In this document: positions 23,823 through 33,056 of the stretch, in pieces | Layout: each line of letters starts with the position of its first letter | How positions within the stretch are numbered: position 1 is the first letter of the stretch | Origin: Polyangiaceae bacterium | GTDB lineage: Bacteria; Myxococcota_A; Polyangia; Polyangiales; Polyangiaceae | Length of the DNA stretch: 64,000 nucleotides | Direction: 5' to 3' | NCBI GenBank assembly: GCA_009781005.1 | Contig: WQYX01000004.1 | Coordinates: forward strand, 1 to 64,000 | Notes under the pieces: generated by a model | The model's input: the letters and a program-made list of their open reading frames with translations, nothing else | What the model was told of the DNA's origin: nothing | Databases searched by the model: none | Program-made: the position numbers and the translations under genes

Positions 23823-25436
23823 TTATGAGTGCAGCGTTCCCGCTTTCGGTGCGATGGCATCGAAGGCAAGCCCGTGCGCGGCAAGGCGATTTTGATAGTA
23901 GAAAAGAAGATTGGTGTCGCGGAGAACGAGCTCTGCTCCGCGCGGCATGAGCACCGGCTGCGTGTGATAGCCGGCAAAAGCGCGCAAAGCATCCGCGAGC
24001 ACTTCGTCGCCGCGTTTGCCCTTGACGGCGGGGGCCGCAACGATCTGACCCCTTTCCTCGAGCATCGCGATCTTGTGAAGCATCCCGTCGATGTCCTCCG
24101 CGAGCTCCGAGCGGTGCACTGCGACGTCATCACGATACCGAAGGATGGCGAACAAATCCGTGTCGCTTACCGCGCGGCGAAGGCGCGCGAAGGCGCATGC
24201 CGCGACCACGTGCGTTGCCATGACGACCGTGTCTCGTGCGTACGCACGGACGATCTGCTCGCCGAGCTCTCGCGTGTATTCTGCATCTCGTGCTGGATCG
24301 AACGCTGGCGTTCCGTCTCGCCCGAGCACGTAGGTCGTGGCGTCCACGATGTGGCCGCGCTCGTCGTGGCTCCGGCCGTCTAGGTCGACGAGGTTGCCGA
24401 AACAGTCGAGCGGCTTCGATAGGCGAACGACACACGCGCCGTCGAGCCCGAGAAGCTTTTTCATGAAGGCCGCAACGCGTCCAATACGGCTCGACTCGTC
24501 ATCTTCGATGATGTAGCGAGCCTTGCCTTCTTCCTGCAGAAAGTCTTCGATGAGTGTTTCGGCCTCGAGGGTCAACAGGTAGTTGATGGTTGCCGGAACG
24601 AAGAAAACTTTTTGTGTGCGCCCGCGCACGGTCGTGCGCACGAATGCCTCGACACCGGTGCCGGCGAGGCCGAGTTTGAGTCTGCGCTCCACACCGCCCG
24701 ATCGCGAACGCGTCCCTCCAGGGAAGAAGAGCGAGTGGTAGCCGCGCTCGATGAGCGTTGATGAATACGTCTTGAGCACGTCTTTGTAGAGACCGTGCCG
24801 AAGGCGGCGATCGACGCGATACGCGCCGAGGTTGTGCATGAAGTAACTGAGCACGGGGTTCGTGAAGAGATTTTTCCCAGCGCCGTAAACCGCGGGCGGA
24901 AGCCCCGCGCGCTCGATCGCGAAGCCGAACACCACGGAGTCGAGGTTCGACAGGTGCGTCGGCACGTGAATGACGGTGCCGATTTCGGAGAGCCGGCGGA
25001 TGTGTTCGCGCGGCCCCTGAACGATGATGCGTCCGTCGAGTGCCGTTAGATCGAGCGACTCACCGAGGTGACGCACCATGTTCCTTGGCGACAGGAGCGC
25101 GCCCAAGAGCGGCGCGATGGCTTTCGATGCGAACTTGTAAACGCGACGATCGAAGTTGCCGGCGATGTCCCGCGCATAGCGCTCTGCATAAGCCCGAAGC
25201 GTGCTCTCGAGTTCGTCGTTCGTCATGCGCCCCAAACTCGAGGCGAGCCTTTTCCATTCGCCTAGCTCGGCGCTGTCTCCGTGCAAAAGTCGCCTTGTTT
25301 CGAAGTAGGCCGCCTCATTTAGCGCAAGAAGGGGATCGGGCGTCTGCGCCGAAATTCGATTGACGACCTCCTCCACGATGGCAGTCCTTTGTGCATTGAA
25401 GTCGTAGATGGGGGCGCTCACGACTCCATCAGACAT
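23823..25436 (-). CDS. Glycerol-3-phosphate acyltransferase (PlsB-like)
   Basis: 537 aa from ATG 25436 (MSDGVVSAPIYDFNAQ). Longer forms would translate hairpin element A4. The acyltransferase motifs are in order: H-x4-D as HLSNLD, then YGAGKNLFTNPVLSYFMHNL, and FFPGGTRSRSGGVERRLKLG as the substrate-binding block. A long helical C-terminus follows. The enzyme acylates glycerol-3-phosphate in phospholipid synthesis. It is shorter than E. coli PlsB (about 800 aa). Hairpin elements lie on both sides of the gene. Confidence 0.8.
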   Translation of the reverse strand: MSDGVVSAPIYDFNAQRTAIVEEVVNRISAQTPDPLLALNEAAYFETRRLLHGDSAELGEWKRLASSLGRMTNDELESTLRAYAERYARDIAGNFDRRVYKFASKAIAPLLGALLSPRNMVRHLGESLDLTALDGRIIVQGPREHIRRLSEIGTVIHVPTHLSNLDSVVFGFAIERAGLPPAVYGAGKNLFTNPVLSYFMHNLGAYRVDRRLRHGLYKDVLKTYSSTLIERGYHSLFFPGGTRSRSGGVERRLKLGLAGTGVEAFVRTTVRGRTQKVFFVPATINYLLTLEAETLIEDFLQEEGKARYIIEDDESSRIGRVAAFMKKLLGLDGACVVRLSKPLDCFGNLVDLDGRSHDERGHIVDATTYVLGRDGTPAFDPARDAEYTRELGEQIVRAYARDTVVMATHVVAACAFARLRRAVSDTDLFAILRYRDDVAVHRSELAEDIDGMLHKIAMLEERGQIVAAPAVKGKRGDEVLADALRAFAGYHTQPVLMPRGAELVLRDTNLLFYYQNRLAAHGLAFDAIAPKAGTLHS

Positions 25437-25472
25437 CGATGTGGCGCGTTCCGCAAAGGCTGTTTTTGCCAG

Positions 25473-25649
25473 ACCGCTTTCGATTTGACGCGATTTCATC
25501 GTTAGCGGCTGCGGTGCGGTCCTCAAAGCCGAAGCAGGCTGTTCACTTCGCTTCGCTCCGTCGCTCTCACTGCACTGCGTCCACTTCGTGGACTCCGTGC
25601 AGTTCGAGTCCGGTCGCGTCTCAGGCCGGCCGCCTCGAACTCGCGTCAT
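25473..25649 (+). repeat. Family A hairpin element, copy A4, right end missing
   Basis: The left end ACCGCTTTCGATTTGACGCGA is intact. On the right it stops at CTCGCGTCA, without the AACTTGAAAGCGG tail. The apical module contains TGCAC...GTCCACTTCGTGGAC...GTGCA; in A7 the same stem reads TGTAC...GTACA, a compensatory change. It sits in the divergent interval between plsB and doxX. The next 100 bases to the doxX start carry only a ribosome site. Confidence 0.8.
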
Positions 25650-25750
25650 GAATTATCCGGGCTAGACACCTGATCACGAAGCATCGGCACAAAGCATGAA
25701 TGCTACTTTCAGGAATTTCGAAAACACAATCGAATGGGAGGAGCCGAACT

Positions 25751-26290
25751 ATGTCCGCAACGACCAGCAGTACGTTTCGTCATCCTGCAGGCGAGCAAAA
25801 AGCCGAAACAACAGCGCTCGCGCCGTCTTCCGTCGATCGTGTGGTCTCCACCAGCGCGTCGTTCGCCGGCACGGTCGCCCGGCTCACACTGGGTATCGTG
25901 ATGTTCCCGCACGGCGCGCAGCACGTGCTTGGCTGGTTCGGAGGCCAGGGATGGAGCGCGGCGATGGATATGTTTACGAACAAGCTCCATATCCCAGCGC
26001 CGCTTGCCGCAATTGCCGTTCTCGTCGAATTCTTTGGCTCGATCGCCCTCATCATTGGCGCGTTCAGCCGAATCGCTGCGCTAGGAATCCTCGGTTTGAT
26101 GGTCGGCGCCATTGTGACGGTCCATTTGCCAAATGGCTTTTTCATGAATTGGTTCGGTCAGAAGGCGGGGGAGGGATTCGAATATCACCTGCTCGCGATT
26201 GGACTTGCACTCGTCACGGTCGTCGTCGGCGGCGGGCGCGGTTCAATTGACTACAACTTGTGGAATCGGCGGCACGCGATTCGCGGTTGA
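25751..26290 (+). CDS. DoxX-family membrane protein
   Basis: 179 aa from ATG 25751, preceded by GGGAGGAG. After about 35 polar residues come four hydrophobic segments with family motifs: ARLTLGIVMFPHGAQHVLGW, LAAIAVLVEFFGSIALIIGA, RIAALGILGLMVGAIVTVHL and YHLLAIGLALVTVVVGGG. DoxX/DoxD-like proteins are linked to redox and detoxification in the membrane; the exact function here is open. Its stop is nearly adjacent to the convergent ridA stop. Confidence 0.85.
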   Translation: MSATTSSTFRHPAGEQKAETTALAPSSVDRVVSTSASFAGTVARLTLGIVMFPHGAQHVLGWFGGQGWSAAMDMFTNKLHIPAPLAAIAVLVEFFGSIALIIGAFSRIAALGILGLMVGAIVTVHLPNGFFMNWFGQKAGEGFEYHLLAIGLALVTVVVGGGRGSIDYNLWNRRHAIRG

Positions 26291-26291
26291 A

Positions 26292-26696
26292 TCATGAATT
26301 CCGAGGCAACAGCGCGATGCCTTCGATCTCGACGAGCGCACCCGGCTCCATCAAGCCCGCCACCCTCACGAGGCTCATGGCTGGGTAGTGACGGTCCATG
26401 CGTGCGCGCCAGCCTTCGCCAATTGCGCGCGTGGCGGTGCGGTAAGCGTCAAGGTTGGTAACGAAGACGAGGAGCTTGATGATGTGCGTCGTCGCCCCGC
26501 CGGCTGCACGGACGACCTCGATCACGTTGTCGAGCGCTTGGAGAAACTGCGTGGCGAAATCCGGGCTGACAATTCGCGCGTCCTGGTCTGTGCCGATCTG
26601 CCCCGAAATGAAGAGGGCCTTACCTACCCCCATCATCCCATTCGAATAGCCGCGCGGCTTCGGAAATTGCGCCGGATGAACGACCTTATGTGCCAT
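26292..26696 (-). CDS. RidA-family protein
   Basis: 134 aa, the usual family length. The fold is recognised from GYSNGMMGVGKALFISGQIG, ATQFLQALDNVIEVVRAAGG, KLLVFVTNLDAYRTATRAIG and PAMSLVRVAGLMEPGALVEI, with the expected arginine in the SLVRV segment. RidA proteins deaminate reactive enamines and imines. It lies downstream of sua5 on the same strand, 94 bases apart, and may be its operon partner. Confidence 0.85.
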   Translation of the reverse strand: MAHKVVHPAQFPKPRGYSNGMMGVGKALFISGQIGTDQDARIVSPDFATQFLQALDNVIEVVRAAGGATTHIIKLLVFVTNLDAYRTATRAIGEGWRARMDRHYPAMSLVRVAGLMEPGALVEIEGIALLPRNS

Positions 26697-26790
26697 GGGT
26701 CAGCGCCTCCAAGCTTCTTTGGTATACGCGATTGCTTAGGATGTAAAGGATCCCCAGCGGTCCAGAATTCAGGGTGGCGGAGGCGGTGTT

Positions 26791-27810
26791 TCACGTAGGC
26801 GACGCGGCGCGACGCAGACGATCCGCGACCGCCCACCACGCAGGGTGATCCGGTACGCGCTCAACGATGACCTCCTCGCATCCGCTCGCGTCGACGTCGT
26901 AGAGGGCGGCAAAGAGTGCATGCGCATACGCTTCGGCGTTGTCCGGCAGCGTGATGATTTTTGTGCGCAGCGCATCCGGGACGGCCTGTCGCGCTCTCGA
27001 GCTCCAGACGATCGCGCAGACGGATCGAGATGCTGCGCGAGCACGGCGCATATCTTCCGCAATGGCGTCGGCGTTGTCGGCGAGCGTCATGCGCGCAAGC
27101 GGGCAATAGTGCTTGTGTGACAGGCCGGGCGAGGTGCGCGTGGCATCGCCCGCGACCGTGATCGACTCGAAAACGACCTGTGGAACGATCGTGCGAAGTC
27201 GCTCGAGAGACAAGGCACCAGGGCGAAGCACGCGTGGCGGATCGACGGCGAGGCTAAGCACCGTTGACTCGATGCCGAATGCGCATGGCCCGCCGTCGAG
27301 CACCAGATCGACCGCGTCACCGAGCGAGCGAACGACGTGCTCGGCGGTCGTTGGCGACACGTGCGTGTGCGCATTGGCGCTCGGCGCTGCGAGAGGCTCG
27401 CCAACGGTGCGAATCAGTGCACGCGCAACCGGATGGTTGGGTACGCGAACGCCGACGGAGTCGAGACCGCCCGTGACTTCGAGCGGCACGTGCCCGCCGC
27501 GCGCGACGACGAGGGTGAGCGGTCCAGGCCAGAACGTACGCGCAAGTTGCGACGCTTGCTCCGACCAGCGCGAAGTGATGCCGGAGGCCATCGCCTCGCC
27601 GTCCGTGTGCAAGATGAGCGGGTGACCGTGAGGCCTTTTTTTTGCGAGAAAGATCTTCTGCACGTCGTCGCCGTGCAGGCCGCGTGCACCGAGGCCGTAC
27701 ACCGTTTCGGTTGGAAATGCGACGAGACCTCCGCGTGCGAGAACGCCGGCAGCTTCGGCAATGGCGGTCTCGTGCGGGTGACTGGGATCGACGACGATGA
27801 CGCGCGGCAC
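26791..27810 (-). CDS. L-threonylcarbamoyladenylate synthase (Sua5 type)
   Basis: 339 aa from a GTG at 27810 (PRVIVVDPSH), chosen because the family begins just before the first beta strand. The N-terminal Sua5/YrdC domain shows GLVAFPTETVYGLGARGLHG, KIFLAKKRPHGHPLILH, TFWPGPLTLVV and EPLAAPSANAHTHVSPTTAE. Residues about 230-339 form the extra Sua5 C-terminal domain after the linker SPGLSHKHYCPLA. The enzyme makes the threonylcarbamoyl-AMP used for t6A37 in tRNA. It lies 34 bases downstream of the exporter operon and may be read with it. Confidence 0.88.
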   Translation of the reverse strand: MPRVIVVDPSHPHETAIAEAAGVLARGGLVAFPTETVYGLGARGLHGDDVQKIFLAKKRPHGHPLILHTDGEAMASGITSRWSEQASQLARTFWPGPLTLVVARGGHVPLEVTGGLDSVGVRVPNHPVARALIRTVGEPLAAPSANAHTHVSPTTAEHVVRSLGDAVDLVLDGGPCAFGIESTVLSLAVDPPRVLRPGALSLERLRTIVPQVVFESITVAGDATRTSPGLSHKHYCPLARMTLADNADAIAEDMRRARAASRSVCAIVWSSRARQAVPDALRTKIITLPDNAEAYAHALFAALYDVDASGCEEVIVERVPDHPAWWAVADRLRRAASPT

Positions 27811-27844
27811 TGCGCACGGAGCATAACGCGAGGGGAAATGAAGG

Positions 27845-29092
27845 TCACTCGTGATGCAGAGCCGTGATGGGATCGAGTTTCGCTGCGCGCCGCGCGGGCA
27901 AGAAGCCGAACGCGATACCTGTGAGGGCACTCGTTGCAACCGCGATCCCGAGCGCGATGGGATCGAGCCTCATGGGCCAGCCGAGCGTGCTCGACAGGAG
28001 CTCGATGGCGCCGATCCCCGCGAGCGCGCCGAGCAGGCCCCCGAGGAGCGCGAGGACAACGGCCTCGACCAAGAACTGGATCATGATGTCGTTCGCGCGT
28101 GCTCCGATCGCCATGCGAATGCCAATCTCGCGCGTTCGTTCGGTGACGCTGACGAGCATGATGTTCATGACGCCGATGCCGCCGACGACGAGGCTCACGG
28201 CGGCGATGCAGACGAGCAGCGCGGTGAGAAGGCCGTAGATGGCGCCCTGGATGGCTTGAAACTCTTGCTGCGTGCGAATCCAGAAGTCAGGCTCCCGCCC
28301 TTCTTCGATGCGGTGGCGCTGGCGGAGGATGGCGTCGATCTGACGGACCGCACGGTCCGTCGTCTCCGCGCTGGTGGCCGAAACGAGAAGCACACCCGCG
28401 AAGCCAGGGGCGGTGCGCAACACGCGCGCACGCATGCTGCCGATGGGCATGAGCACCATGTTGTCTTGGTCACCACCGAACGGCGCTTCACCTTTCGACT
28501 CGAGCACGCCGAGCACGCGGAAGACATAACGGCCAATGCGGATCTGCCGCCCGATGGGATCCTCGGCGCCGAAGAGTTTGTCCGCGACGGTCGTGCCGAG
28601 AACGCAAACCTTTGCCTTCGTTGCTTCGTCGTGATCGTCCCACGCCGAGCCGCGCGCAACGTTCCAGTTGCGTACTGGGAAGAACGACCGCGTCGAGCCG
28701 ATGACCTGCGCCGACCAATTCTTTTCACCGGCGATGATTTGCGCGCTGGCGCGCAGGGCAGGTGCGACGGCCGACACGCTCACGGCCTCGCGTGCGATGG
28801 CCTTGCCGTCGTCTTCCGTCAGGCGAATGCCGGAGCCGAGCGCGCCTTTCGCACCCGATGCCGCCGCGCTCTGCGGCGCGATCATGATCACGTTCGACCC
28901 AATGTTCTGGATCTGATCGGCCACCTGATCGCGCGCGCCGGCGCCAAGAGCCGTGACCGTAACGACCGCTGCAACGCCGATCAGGATGCCGAGGATGGTG
29001 AGGGACGCACGCAGAACACTGCGCACGATGGATCGAAGAGCGAGCCCTACGCCGACGGCAAACGCCAGAACTTCGTTCGGCACCAGTTTCAT
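27845..29092 (-). CDS. MacB-like ABC transporter permease (second copy)
   Basis: 415 aa. It has an N-terminal membrane segment (LRASLTILGILIGVAAVVTV), a MacB-type periplasmic core (about 50-280), and three C-terminal helices beginning AIYGLLTALLVCIAAVSLVV with the FtsX signature GGIGVMNIMLVSVTERTREI. It overlaps the upstream permease gene by ATGA. Two paralogous permeases with one ATPase and one adaptor suggest a heterodimeric exporter of the macrolide/lipopeptide type. Confidence 0.88.
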   Translation of the reverse strand: MKLVPNEVLAFAVGVGLALRSIVRSVLRASLTILGILIGVAAVVTVTALGAGARDQVADQIQNIGSNVIMIAPQSAAASGAKGALGSGIRLTEDDGKAIAREAVSVSAVAPALRASAQIIAGEKNWSAQVIGSTRSFFPVRNWNVARGSAWDDHDEATKAKVCVLGTTVADKLFGAEDPIGRQIRIGRYVFRVLGVLESKGEAPFGGDQDNMVLMPIGSMRARVLRTAPGFAGVLLVSATSAETTDRAVRQIDAILRQRHRIEEGREPDFWIRTQQEFQAIQGAIYGLLTALLVCIAAVSLVVGGIGVMNIMLVSVTERTREIGIRMAIGARANDIMIQFLVEAVVLALLGGLLGALAGIGAIELLSSTLGWPMRLDPIALGIAVATSALTGIAFGFLPARRAAKLDPITALHHE

Positions 29093-30309
29093 TCCTGCCT
29101 CAGGGCCTCGATGGGATCGAGCGACGCTGCGCGACGTGCTGGCAGAAAGCCGAAGGCTACACCGATGAATGCGCTCGTTGCCGTGGCAACGAAGATCGAG
29201 TCGACGCTCGGTACGGCGTTCCAGCCGAGGGCGCGACCGAGACCGATCGTTGCTGCCGATCCGAGAAGAATGCCGAGCACGCCGCCAACCATGCTGAGTG
29301 CCACGGCTTCGATCAGAAACTGCACGAGGATGTCGCGTTCGCGTGCGCCAATGGAGAGACGAATGCCAATCTCGCGCGTTCGTTCGGCGACGCTGACGAG
29401 CATGATGTTCATGACGCCGATGCCACCGACCACGAGGCTCACGCCTGCGACCGCGAGCAAGAGCGCCGAGAGGACACGGGTGATGGCTTCTTGTGCCTGA
29501 CGGAATTCGGCTTGCGTGTTGACTTTGAAGTCGGCGTCCTTGCCTTCGGCGATGCGATGACGCTGTCTGAGCAGCGACGTGATCTCGGCTTGCGCGCGCG
29601 CCGTCGTAAGCTCGGACGTGGAGCTTGCCATGAGCATGTCCGTGCGTTCCGGTGCGGTGTGCATGACGCGCGCGCGGAAGCTGCCGATGGGCATGAGGAC
29701 GCGGTCGTCTTGATCATCGCCAAAGGCGGACGTGCCCTTCGGTTCGAGCACGCCGATGACGCGGAACGGCGCGCGGCCGATGCGCACCGTGCGCCCGATG
29801 GGATCGCCCGTGCCAAAGAGTTTCTCGGCTACGGTCTGACCGAGGACACAGACCTTCGTCTTCATCGATTCGTCCGACTCGGACCACAGCTCGCCTCTGC
29901 CGATCTTGAAGCGGCGAATCGGAAAGTATGCGCGCGTCGTTCCGCCGAACGAGGTCTGCACGTTCTTGTCGCCGTAGACCACCTGGCCCATCGTCGAGAG
30001 CCACGGCGCAACGTCCGACACGCTGACAGCTTCGCGCGCGATGGCGCGGGCGTCGGCCTCCGTGAGCCGTCCGGTCACTTTGCCGCGCACGCCCGACTGT
30101 TGAACGTTCTCGGGATTGATGAAGATGAGATTCGATCCGAAGCTGTCGATCTGGTTGCCGACGCTCTCGGACGCGCCGCCCGCGAGCGCGGTCACCATCA
30201 CGACCGCGGTGACGCCAATGAGGATGCCGAGCACCGTGAGCGTTGCGCGCATCTTGTTGCGCGCGATGGCCGACAGAGCGAGGCGGATCGCGCTCAGGAA
30301 AAGATTCAC
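29089..30309 (-). CDS. MacB-like ABC transporter permease (first copy)
   Basis: 406 aa from GTG 30309 ([14 protein letters not shown]), which overlaps the ATPase stop as GTGA. The topology matches its neighbour: one N-terminal helix (MRATLTVLGILIGVTAVVMV), a periplasmic core, and three C-terminal helices with GGIGVMNIMLVSVAERTREI. The two permeases are alike over the whole length but clearly diverged, indicating an old duplication with pair formation. Confidence 0.88.
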   Translation of the reverse strand: MNLFLSAIRLALSAIARNKMRATLTVLGILIGVTAVVMVTALAGGASESVGNQIDSFGSNLIFINPENVQQSGVRGKVTGRLTEADARAIAREAVSVSDVAPWLSTMGQVVYGDKNVQTSFGGTTRAYFPIRRFKIGRGELWSESDESMKTKVCVLGQTVAEKLFGTGDPIGRTVRIGRAPFRVIGVLEPKGTSAFGDDQDDRVLMPIGSFRARVMHTAPERTDMLMASSTSELTTARAQAEITSLLRQRHRIAEGKDADFKVNTQAEFRQAQEAITRVLSALLLAVAGVSLVVGGIGVMNIMLVSVAERTREIGIRLSIGARERDILVQFLIEAVALSMVGGVLGILLGSAATIGLGRALGWNAVPSVDSIFVATATSAFIGVAFGFLPARRAASLDPIEALRQE

Positions 30310-31535
30310 GTTGTGCTCTTCGCCCGCGGCCGCACGAGGGGCGCGACGAGCGCGAGCACGAGGTATCGTGCGAGCGACACGGTCGCGAGTGCGAACGTTG
30401 TAATACAAACAACTACGAAGAGACCTCCGCGCGCAGGCATCGCTTCGATGCGATCTAGAAGAGGTTTACCAGCTTGCGACAGCGCGATGACGGGCGCGAC
30501 GATGCAAGCAACGGCGAGCGTGTAGTAGATTGAAATACGCGCACGTTGGTCATTCGTCAGCGGACGACCAAAACGCCTGTTTGCGTACCACGCCGCGCAC
30601 AGCGCCTCGAACACGAAGGCAAACACGAACGATGGCACCGACGTTTTCATGTCGAGCACGTTCTTCGCGTAGATCGATCCAACGGCGACCCCGCCGATTC
30701 CCGCGAGCGCCATGACGATGTACATCATGAGGGGGACGGGGCCGCCGATCTTGGTTCGCGCGTCGTCCGGAGAATCCTTGTCGTGCGCGAGCTTCGAGAC
30801 GTCTTCGGATGGCAATGCAGCGAGCTCGCGTGCCGCGTCGGTGGGCGCCTCCGAGAGAACATCGCTGACGATTTGCCCGTCGCGAAAGGTGACGATGCGC
30901 GAGGCGCACGCGGCGATATCGTGTTCGTGCGTGACGAGGACGATCGTGATGCCGCGCTCACGGTTCAGGCGCTGAAGGAGCCCGAGCACTTCCAGGCTCG
31001 TGCGCGTGTCGAGATTGCCCGTGGGTTCGTCGGCAAGGAGCATGGGCGGGCCAGTGACCAGGGCGCGCGCGATGGCGACGCGCTGCTGCTGACCTCCGGA
31101 GAGTTGATTAGGTGTATGATGCACGCGTCCGGTGAGGCCGACGGCGTCGAGCGCCTCCGTTGCGAGCTTGCGCCTATGCCCTGGCGACACTCCGCGATAG
31201 ACGAGCGGCAGTTCCACGTTCTCGAGCGCCGTCGTGCGCGGCAAGAGGTTGAAGCCTTGAAAGATGAAGCCGATGAGCCGGTTTCGCAGGATGGCGCGCG
31301 CGTCGCTCGAGCGGCCGCCAACGTCGAAGCCTGCGAGTTCGTAGGTGCCACGTGTGGGTCGATCGAGGCAGCCAAGGATGTTCATCAGCGTGCTCTTGCC
31401 CGACCCACTGGTGCCGACGACGGCAACGAACTCACCCTGGCGAATTTCTAGATTCACGTTGCAGAGGGCACGCACGATGCCCGCGCCAGATTCGTAATCC
31501 TTTTCAACGTGACGAAGCGTAATGAGATCCGTCAA
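30306..31535 (-). CDS. MacB/LolD-type ABC ATPase with an added C-terminal membrane domain
   Basis: 409 aa. Residues 1-225 are a complete ATPase: Walker [10 protein letters not shown]-loop FQGFNLL, signature LSGGQQQR, Walker [11 protein letters not shown] and H-loop VTHEHD. Residues about 275-409 hold four hydrophobic segments (for example [20 protein letters not shown] and [19 protein letters not shown]). Stand-alone LolD/MacB-type ATPases normally end near 230 aa, so this fused membrane part is unusual. The gene overlaps the adaptor upstream (ATGA) and permease downstream (GTGA). Confidence 0.88.
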   Translation of the reverse strand: MTDLITLRHVEKDYESGAGIVRALCNVNLEIRQGEFVAVVGTSGSGKSTLMNILGCLDRPTRGTYELAGFDVGGRSSDARAILRNRLIGFIFQGFNLLPRTTALENVELPLVYRGVSPGHRRKLATEALDAVGLTGRVHHTPNQLSGGQQQRVAIARALVTGPPMLLADEPTGNLDTRTSLEVLGLLQRLNRERGITIVLVTHEHDIAACASRIVTFRDGQIVSDVLSEAPTDAARELAALPSEDVSKLAHDKDSPDDARTKIGGPVPLMMYIVMALAGIGGVAVGSIYAKNVLDMKTSVPSFVFAFVFEALCAAWYANRRFGRPLTNDQRARISIYYTLAVACIVAPVIALSQAGKPLLDRIEAMPARGGLFVVVCITTFALATVSLARYLVLALVAPLVRPRAKSTT

Positions 31536-32794
31536 AAGAGCTTGCCCTTCTTCTTTTTCGGATCGAGTTCGTCGGTCTCGTCGGTCACGACCTTTGCGCC
31601 GAGATCGAGCCCAGAGACAATCTCGGTTTGGATGCCGTCGGTGACGCCAATCTGAACAAAACGCGGTTCGGCCTTCTCCTCGCCCGGCTTGTCATTCATC
31701 ACGAGAAAAACGCGCCCCGTGCCCTTGGTGAGGGGCGACTCCGGTGGCTGCGGAACGGGCGCGCCGTTTGGTCCGAGAGGCGGCGATGGTTTGTAGCGCA
31801 GCGCCGCGTTCGGCAACCGCAAGACGTCTTTTGATTCGCGCGTTTTGATCGTGACCGTGGCCGTCATGCCCGGTCGAAGTTTCTCATCTAGGTTTTCGAC
31901 TTCGACGACCGCCGAGTACGTGACGACGCCTTGCACGTTGTTCGGGCTGAAGCGCACCTGCTCGACTTTGCCGTGAAACGACTCGCCCGGGAATGCGTCG
32001 ACGACCGCCTCCGCATCCATGCCTTCCCTCAGTTTGCCGACATCGGCTTCGTCGACGTCGGCCATCACGCGCATGCGACGGAGATCTTGCGCGATGACGA
32101 ACAGCACCGGCGCCTGAAAACTTGCGACGACAGTTGCGCCGGGATCAATCGAGCGCGAGACGACGACTCCATCGACGGGTGAGTAAATCTTCGTCCAACC
32201 GACATTCGTTTGTTGTTGCGACAGTTGCGCCTGAATCGCACCGATTTGCGCCTCGGCCGAGGCGACTTGGGCCTTGGCAACTTCGTATTGTCCCGCGGCT
32301 GTGTCGAGCTCGCTCTTCGACGCGAGCGCCTGCTGCGCGAGTCGGTTCATTCGATCGTAAGCGACTTTGGCGGCTGCGGCGTTTGCCTTTGCGCTCTCGA
32401 GGTTGGCGCGCTGAGCAGAGAGCTGCGCCGAGGCCTGACTGACTTGCTGATCGTATTGAATGGGATCGATCTCGGCGAGAACATCGCCCTTCTTCACGAC
32501 GGAGTTGAAGTCAACGGTGACGCGCGCGACGCGGCCGTTGACCTGCGAGCCAACGTTGACTTGGAGCACGGGCTGCACGGCGCCGGTTGCTTGTACTTTC
32601 TCTGCAATGTCGCCCTTCGTGGGCGCGGCCATCACGTAACGCGCCGGTGGTGCGGGACGGTTCTTCGCGCGAATGACCAAGCCCCCGCCGATGACCACGG
32701 CCACGATACCGAGCGCCGCGAGACGACGTAACCACCGCCGCCCGCCCTCCTCGGCAGCAAGTGCGCGGCGAACGTCTTCGGTGATTTCGGTCAT
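31532..32794 (-). CDS. MacA/HlyD-like periplasmic adaptor
   Basis: 420 aa from ATG 32794. One membrane anchor lies at about 24-43 (LRRLAALGIVAVVIGGGLVI). A lipoyl half-motif (VNVGSQVNGRVARVTVDFNS), a long coiled-coil hairpin (about 105-185), the second lipoyl half (YSPVDGVVVSRSIDPGATV) and beta-barrel domains follow. A Pro-rich insertion is present near 325-350. Together with the ATPase and two permeases it forms a tripartite-type exporter; no outer-membrane TolC gene is seen here. Confidence 0.88.
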   Translation of the reverse strand: MTEITEDVRRALAAEEGGRRWLRRLAALGIVAVVIGGGLVIRAKNRPAPPARYVMAAPTKGDIAEKVQATGAVQPVLQVNVGSQVNGRVARVTVDFNSVVKKGDVLAEIDPIQYDQQVSQASAQLSAQRANLESAKANAAAAKVAYDRMNRLAQQALASKSELDTAAGQYEVAKAQVASAEAQIGAIQAQLSQQQTNVGWTKIYSPVDGVVVSRSIDPGATVVASFQAPVLFVIAQDLRRMRVMADVDEADVGKLREGMDAEAVVDAFPGESFHGKVEQVRFSPNNVQGVVTYSAVVEVENLDEKLRPGMTATVTIKTRESKDVLRLPNAALRYKPSPPLGPNGAPVPQPPESPLTKGTGRVFLVMNDKPGEEKAEPRFVQIGVTDGIQTEIVSGLDLGAKVVTDETDELDPKKKKGKLF

Positions 32795-32905
32795 GGCGAG
32801 GAAGCTCCAGTCGCAGTTCGATAGGCGGTAAAGACTGCGCAAGAATAGATATTCCACTTCCTTGCCGCAAATGTGCGGGCGCGGCACACCAAGCGCGGAG
32901 GTATG

Positions 32906-32935
32906 ATGGAGTCATGCATGCTGCACGTAAGCAAA
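32906..32935 (+). pseudogene. Displaced original 5' end of the Uma2 gene
   Basis: These 30 bases from ATG 32906 read MESCMLHVSK. If the 121-bp element A5 is removed, the frame continues exactly into QATYEDLFALGE, giving a typical Uma2 N-terminus (MLHV-K-ATYEDL). With the element present this frame enters the repeat and stops after about 20 codons. This supports insertion of A5 between codons 10 and 11. Confidence 0.6.
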
Positions 32936-33056
32936 ACCGCTTTCGAGTTGACGCGAGGTCAAGGCGGGGCCGAGGAGCGGACCGGAACAGCCTTGTAGGG
33001 CTTTGAGGACCGCACCGCAGGCCCCAACGATGAGATCGCGGCAAATCGAAAGCGGT
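32936..33056 (-). repeat. Family A hairpin element, copy A5, inserted in uma2
   Basis: 121 bp in the opposite orientation to most copies. Ends ACCGCTTTCGAGTTGACGCG and TCGCGGCAAATCGAAAGCGGT; inner stem CGGGGCC with GGCCCC. It interrupts the inferred original uma2 reading frame and provides alternative start codons (TTG 33003, ATG 33030) in the right frame. No clear target-site duplication is seen. Confidence 0.85.

Noticed and set aside
27851-29500. 549-codon plus-strand ORF over the two permease genes
   Set aside because: The permeases on the minus strand have membrane segments and the FtsX/MacB signature; the plus frame is an antisense artefact.
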